Source: Symsagittifera roscoffensis
Lineage: Eukaryota > Xenacoelomorpha > Acoela > Convolutidae
Assembly: GCF_963678635.1 (NCBI RefSeq)
Contig: NC_087063.1
Location: forward strand, 906,287-970,286
Length of the DNA: 64,000 nucleotides
Direction of reading: 5' to 3'
The notes under the pieces were generated by a model that saw only the letters and a list, made by a program, of their open reading frames with translations, had not been told where the DNA came from and made no database searches. The translations under genes and the position numbers were made by a program. Shown piece after piece: positions 58,901 through 64,000 of the stretch (position 1 is the first letter of the stretch; each line of letters starts with the position of its first letter).

Positions 58901-59638
58901 TCGACCTCCGATTTTAGCTTCGCGAGGAGGAGGAGGAGAAGGAGTTCAATTGCAAGGCGATGCGAAGCAAAGTCACCCCTTAAAAACCCACTCGTCTAAA
59001 GTCAACCCTGCACTCATCACACAACTGACCATATCTTCATGGTCTCATATGCAAATGACCATACATAGAATAACTATGGTTAGCCACACCACGACCATTC
59101 ATCGTGTATTAATCGCTCTTTTCACCCAATTTTGTTTACAAACTTAATTTTTCACTCGACTTCTGCCGAGCTAAAATTGAACCATAAATTAAAAAAGTTT
59201 TGAACGAATAGTTGAATGAGGTCATCACAGATCGTCATGTTGTCGATAATTCAATGTGTTTTACAACAGAAAAATGTGGCATTTACCAGAATCGATTTCC
59301 ATGTCAAATAAAAACACAACACCAATGAGAGAACCTTTCGAATGACAACAGAGAATGAACGGATTTTAAATAAAGTTATAAGTGGACAACAACCATATTT
59401 GCACGCTGGGAATTCTTTCCTTCATTCAATTTTCTATCCACCATATTTTTTATTCTGTTAAAAAATTGCATTTTCCCTCATTACTTTCCGAAGATTGTTG
59501 GGGTTGATAAGTGCCCCCTTTAAAAAGTTTAGAGTGTGATAAAAGTTAGTTTATTTTACCTGCAGCCGACCCCATCAGTTCGGCCAGCTGCTGTCGCATC
59601 AAGTCAGTAGCAGATACCATCTCAAAGTGCTCTCTGCT
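49917..59638 (-). CDS. LUC7L: LUC7-like U1 snRNP-associated splicing factor, 9-10 exons
   Basis: Seen: nine exons from ATG 59620 with compatible phases give 314 aa to a stop at 50211, or 323 aa if a tenth exon is used. Order: N-terminal helix MVSATDLMRQQLAELMG; first zinc finger with KVCKSFLLNCCPHDIL and QCSRYHDLALRADYE; acidic/coiled-coil region (residues 86-170); second zinc finger RVCEVCSAYLGLYDN and RRLADHFGGKLHLGF (about 185-215); then a short RS tail. Known: LUC7 proteins bind U1 snRNP in the nucleus and influence 5' splice-site choice. The RS tail is much shorter than in vertebrate LUC7L. Odd: the intron after exon 5 has a GC donor. Neighbours: GTF3C6 ends 266 nt upstream on the same strand. 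A TACTAAC-type branch sequence and CAG acceptor lie 18 nt before the ATG. Confidence 0.96.
50211..50334 (-). CDS. LUC7L: LUC7L exon 9 (RS domain, proximal stop)
   Basis: Encodes RRSRSGSGSRKKSSRHSKSS and further Arg/Ser repeats ending RRHRR, then TAG. A donor GTAGGG at 50214-50209 overlaps the stop and would allow splicing to exon 10. Confidence 0.92.
50560..50800 (+). repeat. Dispersed repeat family R1, copy
   Basis: GAGAAAACTGGATCAATCGG, TTATTTCGCTGGGAAATC and GGAGTTTGCCTTCCATTTAC. Lies in the LUC7L exon 8-9 intron. Confidence 0.75.
51105..51545 (+). repeat. Dispersed repeat family R1, near full-length copy
   Basis: ACATAGCCAACTGACATTTG to GTACTCACTACATTCATTAC; a GGCGAGGCTGCAGCTTCG hairpin variant follows at about 51670. 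Confidence 0.8.
51640..52440. other. LUC7L intron 8, remainder
   Basis: Repeat-derived sequence with several gttggaaaaaaag...cgcttcgcttttgtaa stretches, also seen near 23.1, 56.3 and 57.3 kb. No exon. Confidence 0.4.
52454..52516 (-). CDS. LUC7L: LUC7L exon 8 (start of RS domain)
   Basis: Encodes DLEEGEEKERSRSRSRDRHR; phase 2 both ends; acceptor TATTGCAG, donor GTAAAC. Confidence 0.9.
53275..53345 (-). CDS. LUC7L: LUC7L exon 7
   Basis: Acceptor CACTGTTCCAG; encodes LSVTSKRNFRDGDMSRSREG and RTN. Phase 0 in, phase 2 out, fitting both neighbours. An alternative internal acceptor (AATTTCAG) would break the frame. Confidence 0.8.
53506..53682 (-). CDS. LUC7L: LUC7L exon 6 (zinc finger 2)
   Basis: Encodes EDYRNTMPASTFQQQKLRV, then the CEVC...HFGGKLH finger and AIRDKLEELR. 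Phase 0 both ends; donor GTGAGG. Confidence 0.98.
53925..54068 (-). CDS. LUC7L: LUC7L exon 5 (coiled coil), GC donor
   Basis: Encodes 48 residues from VNGIHEMAEKIGKKLAEAE to LKAEKRRLE. An (AC)n run makes up the polypyrimidine tract (GTGTGTGTAG acceptor). The only in-phase donor is GCAAGT, so the following intron is GC-AG. Confidence 0.95.
54397..54507 (-). CDS. LUC7L: LUC7L exon 4
   Basis: Encodes AMDHLERFIADCDRKTESAK and following 17 residues, a strongly conserved LUC7L segment; phase 0 both ends. Confidence 0.97.
55730..56135 (+). repeat. Dispersed repeat family R1, copy
   Basis: ACACAGCCAACAGAGAGTTG, AAAACTGGATCAAAAAG and CAACCTATATACGAGTCTGA in order. Confidence 0.75.
56672..57140. repeat. 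470-bp dispersed repeat, second copy
   Basis: Collinear with 25190-25665, including the CGCGAAATATATCGCG hairpin near 56899. Confidence 0.75.
57402..57503 (-). CDS. LUC7L: LUC7L exon 3 (second half of zinc finger 1)
   Basis: Encodes RMDIGQCSRYHDLALRADYE and 14 more residues; phase 0 both ends; donor GTGAGT. Confidence 0.96.
57770..57855 (-). repeat. tRNA-like SINE head
   Basis: Minus strand: a GGTGGTTCGAATACCACC T-arm-like hairpin preceded by an A-box-like CTACGTAAAAGTAAC. It overlaps the 5' splice region of LUC7L exon 2, so it is not an independent tRNA gene. Confidence 0.45.
57859..57950 (-). CDS. LUC7L: LUC7L exon 2 (first half of zinc finger 1)
   Basis: Encodes residues 21-51: DDEPTYHFSDSKVCKSFLL, then NCCPHDILHST. 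Phase 1 in, phase 0 out; donor GTTGGT. Confidence 0.95.
57951..59559. other. LUC7L intron 1 (1.6 kb)
   Basis: No exon or named repeat recognised; GAGGAGGAGGAG run near 58925. Confidence 0.45.
59560..59638 (-). CDS. LUC7L: LUC7L exon 1
   Basis: ATG 59620-59618; 18-nt leader preceded by TACTAACAAGCATCAG. Encodes residues 1-20 plus one base; donor GTAAAA. Confidence 0.9.
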
Positions 59639-59904
59639 CTGATGCTTGTTAGTACAGTTTAACTCACTGATCAAATGAAACCAAAGTCAGATTTGTAGTA
59701 ACTTTTCTTGCAAAAGATTGAAACAAACTTTTTCTGAAAGAGGACACAAAACGATGAAATCCAGAGCCAAGTGAAGCGAAAAAACTAACATGATTTTCAT
59801 ATCAAACTAATAGTTGTATTTACGTGTATTTAAATTAACTAGATATATGAAAGTAAATTGAGGGTGGTAGGTTAAGCAGAAAACATTTAAGATGACAGAT
59901 TGGC

Positions 59905-60345
59905 TTAATTGGCAATACCTTCAGGTTCCACATTAACAGAATCATCAGTTTGATCTTTCGGGGTAAGCAAAACTCTCTTCATAGCTAATTTCTTTGTGCA
60001 TGAGGCTACAAATTCACAGGGAATCGAAGGCGACTTATCGTCACTACTTTCTTTTTCTTTGGACTGCTCCGGATTCGTGTAAATCATCGCAGTGTGTGCC
60101 ATTTGTTCATAATTTCCTTGAAAAGCCAATGGCCCCACAGACATGAATGGCTTATGGAGCAGCTGAGTTATCACTAAAGATGAATTTTCGTCTCTCAGAA
60201 ACTGTCGGTTAAGTGCACCGTCAAACTCGACTAAAATATGTTCCTCGAACTCTTCGTATTCGTCTTCACTGTCACTTTGCTGAGCAGTCATCTCAACGTC
60301 ATTCGGAGTATTCGCCTGTAAACTTTCGTAAGCCTCCATTAGCAT
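59905..60345 (-). CDS. GTF3C6: TFIIIC subunit 6-like protein (RNA polymerase III transcription)
   Basis: Seen: 146 aa, single exon. An acidic N-terminus (DSEDEYEEFEE) leads into HILVEFDGALNRQFL, VGPLAFQGNYEQMAHTAMIY and, near the end, KKLAMKRVLLTPK. This order and spacing match the GTF3C6/TFC7 beta-barrel domain (L-V-E-L/F-x-G...F-x-G-x-Y-E-x...T...F/Y...K-L-x-M-x-R-x-L-L). Known: part of the TFIIIC A-box-binding arm in the nucleus. Start: ATG at 60345; in-frame codons further upstream lack an ATG and run into the STMP1 stop region. It is shorter than human GTF3C6 because the acidic C-terminal tail is reduced. Neighbours: 20 nt after the STMP1-like ORF in the same exon; LUC7L begins 266 nt downstream. 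No canonical poly(A) signal in that gap. Confidence 0.82.
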   Translation of the reverse strand: MLMEAYESLQANTPNDVEMTAQQSDSEDEYEEFEEHILVEFDGALNRQFLRDENSSLVITQLLHKPFMSVGPLAFQGNYEQMAHTAMIYTNPEQSKEKESSDDKSPSIPCEFVASCTKKLAMKRVLLTPKDQTDDSVNVEPEGIAN

Positions 60346-60365
60346 ATGCTTTTTAAAATTTATTA

Positions 60366-60533
60366 TCAAGGTTTGTCACTATTTGTGTTAGTTTGGGATC
60401 CGGAATCGATAGATTTCTTGACTACTTCGTAGCACTTTACGCTGATTTCTTTCACATTAGGTAGGTCGTAGTTTTGAGCTACACTGGTACCGACAATGCC
60501 TCCAAAAACAAAGCTGAGCAGAGGTCTCTTCAT
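60366..60533 (-). CDS. STMP1: STMP1-like short transmembrane mitochondrial micropeptide
   Basis: Seen: 55 aa starting MKRPLLSFVFGGIVG, then TSVAQNYDLPNVKE and a polar Lys/Ser tail. The vertebrate micropeptide has the same plan: hydrophobic helix with small residues, then a conserved A-Q-N-Y-D-I/L-P-N motif and charged tail, about 47 aa. Known: STMP1 sits in mitochondrial membranes and affects respiratory-complex function. The ATG lies 20 nt after acceptor TATTTTTCAG (60554-60562). A 7-codon upstream ORF starts at that acceptor, and its TGA overlaps this ATG (ATGA). The stop is 20 nt before the GTF3C6 ATG, with no intron, so both seem to share one mRNA. Confidence 0.8.
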   Translation of the reverse strand: MKRPLLSFVFGGIVGTSVAQNYDLPNVKEISVKCYEVVKKSIDSGSQTNTNSDKP

Positions 60534-60553
60534 GGGAAAGAGCTCATCGACAT

Positions 60554-60795
60554 CTGAAAAATACTGTTTTTAAATTCCATGTCTCAGTTCTAATCTACTT
60601 TTGGTTTCGACTGAAGTAATGTGAATTCGAAGCTATCCATCCGGCATTCAAATAAAACAAAAAAAAGAACGCTAAAAAAGATTTTGTCATTTACGAGAGG
60701 ATTGCTGAGAGCAACTGTATTGAGTCACAAGTGGGAAACTCAAACCATGACATCTTTAAGAAAACCTTCACAAAATACTGAAATATAAGTTTGAT
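60554..60795. other. 242-nt intercistronic gap between DUF6940-like gene and STMP1/GTF3C6
   Basis: Minus strand carries neither AATAAA nor ATTAAA, and ends in a good acceptor (TATTTTTCAG). This is the layout expected for an internal operon gap with trans-splicing, although a cis intron from the upstream gene is also possible. Confidence 0.5.
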
Positions 60796-61701
60796 CTACA
60801 AATTCTGCAGATATTCTACTAGTTTATACTGTCGATATGTGTAATACTTTGGTCTGGAGTCCAACCGTACATGTAGCCAAAATACGCCAGTTCCACTTGT
60901 ACTAAGCCAAACAGGACTTTCGCCTGTTTCGACGGATGTCAAAAGAGTTTGTCCGACCAGTGAAAACAACTCCAATGTCTCTTCCACTTGTGAATTTCTT
61001 ACAAATTGTGCTAAATGCGCATAATTCTTTATAACGTGTGAATTATCTAATGAAGTTTTAGCTGGGTAAGGTACAACTAAAGTAGCATCGCCTCCCATGT
61101 TATCGAATACTGTTGATGAAAACGTATCAGGATCTTGTTTCCACGAAAAATGCTCCTTGAACACATGAGGCTCAGGATGCGCACGTTCCAACATTGTACT
61201 CTTCGTAAGAACAAACTCGAACTCTTTTTCCAAAAACGATTCCACCAAGCTCGGACATTCAAAGAAGAAAGCTGTGAACTTCGAGTTCCGTAAGATGCTT
61301 ATGAAATACTCTGCAAAGTTGTCTTGGTTCTTCAACGAGACCAAAAAATCTCGAAATGTCTTAATTTTCTCTGGTTCTGATTTTGACTTGAACTTAGTGT
61401 ACTTTTCAAACGAATTCACTTCAACCTCCACTTCGTTAGAAAACAAATTACCACTCATAATTTCGTTTGAGAACAACTTTCCGGGCTGCTCAGATTTGAT
61501 CTGCTTTTCCGCCGGCAGCTTCTCTTCTTCTTTTCCATCCACTTTTCGGTTCTGCGAAGCTTGCGGATGTTTGGTCGGAACTTGTGCGTCGGATGAACTC
61601 GGAGGCAGATTTTCGGCAAAAAAGTATATTAGGAAAATGAGCGTTCCAATTCCGACAAGCAAAATATTCTGCCTATTTTTGGTCATCCATTCCGCGTTCA
61701 T
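60796..61701 (-). CDS. Membrane-anchored DUF6940-like protein, intronless
   Basis: Seen: 301 aa in one exon. Residues about 12-30 (NILLVGIGTLIFLIYFFAE) form a single N-terminal membrane segment, followed by a polar Lys/Glu linker (35-85) and a globular domain (about 100-298). Motifs: TAFFFECPSL, FEFVLTKS, FDNMGGDATLVVPYP, AHLAQFVRNS, PVWLSTSGTGVFWLHVRLDS and RPKYYTYRQYK. I recognise the N-x-G-G-D-A-x-L-V-V-P, W-L-S-T-x-G-x-G-x-x-W-L-H-V-R-L-D and R-P-K-Y-Y motifs as those of the DUF6940 family, known mainly from bacteria and algae; function unknown. The start is the first in-frame ATG after acceptor TTTGTTTCAG (61726). First gene of an operon-like row with STMP1/GTF3C6. The lack of introns in an intron-rich locus, together with family distribution, makes ancient lateral transfer or retroposition possible. 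Confidence 0.75.
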   Translation of the reverse strand: MNAEWMTKNRQNILLVGIGTLIFLIYFFAENLPPSSSDAQVPTKHPQASQNRKVDGKEEEKLPAEKQIKSEQPGKLFSNEIMSGNLFSNEVEVEVNSFEKYTKFKSKSEPEKIKTFRDFLVSLKNQDNFAEYFISILRNSKFTAFFFECPSLVESFLEKEFEFVLTKSTMLERAHPEPHVFKEHFSWKQDPDTFSSTVFDNMGGDATLVVPYPAKTSLDNSHVIKNYAHLAQFVRNSQVEETLELFSLVGQTLLTSVETGESPVWLSTSGTGVFWLHVRLDSRPKYYTYRQYKLVEYLQNL

Positions 61702-61825
61702 TCAAAATTAACATTTCACTAAAAACTGAAACAAAGTTAATTCCACAACTGTTTTAATGAATATTTTAATGAGAAGCACAGACTCATTCGACCACAATAT
61801 TCCGAGTAATGCACAAAAACAAGTA

Positions 61826-61890
61826 AACCACCTAGCCAACAGACAGTTGGAAAAGAGTAAATGAACGCAGAGAAACAGAAAAAAACTGAC
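61826..61890 (+). repeat. Dispersed repeat family R1, 5' fragment
   Basis: CTAGCCAACAGACAGTTGGA to GAACGCAGAGAAACAG; a GCGAAGCTGAGCTTCGC hairpin follows at 61918-61934. Confidence 0.65.
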
Positions 61891-62339
61891 TTACAATATT
61901 CGAATTTTAACTCAAAGGCGAAGCTGAGCTTCGCACCACTTGCGATACAAATATAAATGATATATGATTAAACTCAAACGCAAAAATTTAAAGAAAAAAT
62001 TCAAAAAAAGCCCAAAAAATCCGGAACAAAATTGCCTGCATCATTAGAAACTTTACAAAGAGCTTTTAAAATGCTAAAAAGAAACCAAGTTTTTTGAAAA
62101 CAAATGAATTCTGCGGAACTAAGCCAACAAAAAAGCAGACTGACAATAATCTAAATTAGTTGAAAATTTTGTAATTGCAAAACATGGGTCTCGACTGGAT
62201 AGGAAATCCTGGTCTTTGTCGTCTCAGGCACCAGGGTTACAGGAACTTGGCAGAAAGCTGAACCTTCAAAAACAGTCGGGCTACTTGAACTAAGCCGGCA
62301 AAAATAAACAGACGGACGATAGCCCGAAAAAGCACAAAA

Positions 62340-62440
62340 ACTCTAGTTTGCAAAAAAAAACGGGTCCCAGCCGGATTCGAACCGCAACCCACTGCTGTCT
62401 CAAGCAGTAATGTTACCTTTACACCAGATGCACCAAATGG
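62340..62440 (-). repeat. tRNA-like SINE head
   Basis: Minus strand: A box TGGTGTAAAGGTA (62426-62414) and perfect B box GGTTCGAATCC (62383-62373). Acceptor-stem halves do not pair, so this is SINE-derived. Confidence 0.55.
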
Positions 62441-62914
62441 TTGATTGATTTTGAATTTATAATTACCCAGCGGTAACAAAGCCGAAAACACCTGAGCAGA
62501 AATTTTTCATGCCCAAAAAAGTCAAAAAATATCTGAACTACTAAAAACATTTTATGTCCTTTTTCCTCTCAGCACTCACGCACGCACATAAATTTTTTTT
62601 CTTAACCAACACGACGCAATAAAAGGCCACTAGGTCGATAAAAATTAAGCCAAAATTTATTCAGCCGATAAAATAGACAAATGAAAAAACAAATGAAATC
62701 GAGTTGGAAAACTTAGAACCAATGCAAAAACAAATTTCAATTCTGCAGGATTTCAAAAATGCTTAAGCACTTGAAGCAACTACAGTAAAAATTGATTACA
62801 GAAAAAAAACGATTCTAAGATGTGGCAACAAAGCCGAAAAACAAATTATAGGCCGACATTTTTTTGAACCGGAATATTTGCCGTTTGATAAAAAACAGAT
62901 CCTAGTCAAATTTG

Positions 62915-63066
62915 ACCTTTCCCGCATTCAATACCTCCACGCTAAGTTTACATGATACAGTGAGAAATTTGATATCATTATGAACCAAGGTACCACCAGG
63001 AGCCCAGCTCCGTCCTGTGAACAAAGTTATTTAAGGGAAAAAAGTCTTGTTCCCGATTGCAACTCT
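62915..63066 (+). repeat. Direct copy of the palindrome arm
   Basis: Diverged copy of 63315-63466 (CCCGCATTC, ACCACCAGGAGCCCAGCTCC, GGGAAAAAAGTC). Confidence 0.75.
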
Positions 63067-63148
63067 CTAATTTTAAAAGCTGAAAAGCCGCAAACAAATT
63101 GTAATCAATTTGTAGTTTCGAGTGCAACTTAATTTTCAGATTTCCCAG

Positions 63149-63466
63149 CCAGGGTATTGCAATCAGGCACTAGACTTTTTTCCCGTAAATAACTTTGTTC
63201 ACAGGACGGATCTGGGCTCCTGGTGGTACCTTGGTTCATGATGATATCAAATTTCTTACTGTCTCCTGTACACTTAGCCTGGAGGTAACGAATGCGGGAA
63301 CGTTTACAGGACCTTTCCCGCATTCGTTACCTCCAGGCTAAGTGTACAGGAGACAGTAAGAAATTTGATATCATGATGAACCAATGTACCACCAGGAGCC
63401 CAGATCCGTCCTGTGAACTAAGTTATTAACGGAAAAAAGTCAAGTTCCCGATTGCAATACCCCTGC
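63149..63466. repeat. Large palindrome, two about 152-bp arms around a 14-bp centre
   Basis: 63149-63300 reads as the reverse complement of 63315-63466 with few mismatches. Motifs in each arm: CCCGCATTCGTTACCTCCAG, GAAATTTGATATCAT, ACCACCAGGAGCCCAGATCC. Related wording (ACGGGAAAAAGTCTAG...GATTGCAATACCCCTGC) occurs at 31.73 and 35.01 kb. Confidence 0.9.
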
Positions 63467-63504
63467 TTATCGCGAGGATAGAAAATATACATGGCCTTGG
63501 ATTT

Positions 63505-63695
63505 AAAAAAATTTTATTTGCACTTTTTTGATAAAAATTGACCAAATTTGAGAAAAATGGATTATAGGAAAACTTTTTATTCCGCTGGGAAATCTGAAAA
63601 TTAAATTGCACTCGAAACTAGAAATCGATTACAATTTGTTTGCGGCTTTTTAGCTTTTATAATTAGAGTGCATTTTCCCTACCTTCTAGCAAATA
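63505..63695 (+). repeat. Dispersed repeat family R1, partial copy
   Basis: TTTGAGAAAAATGGATTATA, TTTATTCCGCTGGGAAATCT and CATTTTCCCTACCTTCTAGC in order. Confidence 0.65.
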
Positions 63696-64000
63696 ACCTT
63701 GAACTCAAAAAGTGCATATATACCGATGAGCCTCCATAAATGACATACTAAGTAAGTATGAATGCACTTTCTGTAGTTATTAGAGCATTTTAAGACTTTT
63801 CCTTAAAAAGGATAACCTGTTCCGACCATATTCATGTCGTTTATAGTGAGCGATGTGATTCGAAAACTAAACAATCGCGTGGAGAATTAGTGAAATAGGC
63901 ATGATTGGCAAAAATTGTTTGCAAAAAATGAACACCAAACAAAAAATGAAAAAAAAATATTTTATTTTTTTTGCAAATCTTTATTGTCAAATAAGCGCTA

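Noticed and set aside
59905-60369. GTF3C6 start extended upstream to 60369
   Set aside because: The extension begins with TTG rather than ATG and overlaps the STMP1 stop codon; the first ATG is at 60345.
61274-61711. 145-codon plus-strand ORF
   Set aside because: Antisense shadow of the DUF6940-like gene.

Overview
The window is AT-rich animal genomic DNA. The genes are small-exon, intron-rich eukaryotic genes with GT..AG splice sites: an AF9/ENL (MLLT1/MLLT3) YEATS protein, two profilins, LUC7L, a GTF3C6-like TFIIIC subunit, an STMP1-like micropeptide and a DUF6940-like membrane protein. The profilin type, the large repeat-filled introns and probable spliced-leader trans-splicing point to an invertebrate metazoan. 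A ctenophore or other early-branching or lophotrochozoan animal is my low-confidence guess.

Layout. An AF9/ENL homolog runs on the minus strand from 46.4 kb to 1.03 kb. I rebuilt it as twelve exons whose splice phases all agree, giving 799 codons plus stop. The YEATS domain lies in exons 1-4 (46.4-36.1 kb), Ser/Lys-rich linkers in exons 5-11 (7.1-2.3 kb), and the C-terminal AHD in exon 12 (1.2-1.0 kb). A 29 kb intron between exons 4 and 5 holds two complete two-exon profilin genes on the opposite strand (13.6-18.3 kb and 24.5-26.8 kb). LUC7L lies upstream on the minus strand (59.6-49.9 kb). Beyond it, tightly packed on the same strand, come GTF3C6 (60.35-59.9 kb), the STMP1-like ORF (60.53-60.37 kb, 20 nt before GTF3C6 in the same exon) and an intronless DUF6940-like gene (61.7-60.8 kb).

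Every gene start has a good 3' splice acceptor 1-47 nt upstream of the ATG, and the gaps between DUF6940, STMP1/GTF3C6 and LUC7L are about 250 nt with no canonical poly(A) signal. Together this looks like a trans-spliced operon (DUF6940-STMP1-GTF3C6-LUC7L), which is inference until RNA is examined.

The rest is introns and intergenic DNA full of repeats: about 18 copies of a roughly 500-bp family all in one orientation, a 432-bp hAT-type MITE, a 529-bp hAT element keeping a transposase dimerisation remnant, a 113-bp satellite array with a conserved hairpin, a decayed non-LTR retrotransposon, a recent 1.8 kb direct duplication, tRNA-like SINE heads and a 150-bp-arm palindrome. I saw no rRNA, convincing functional tRNA, CRISPR or viral sequence.
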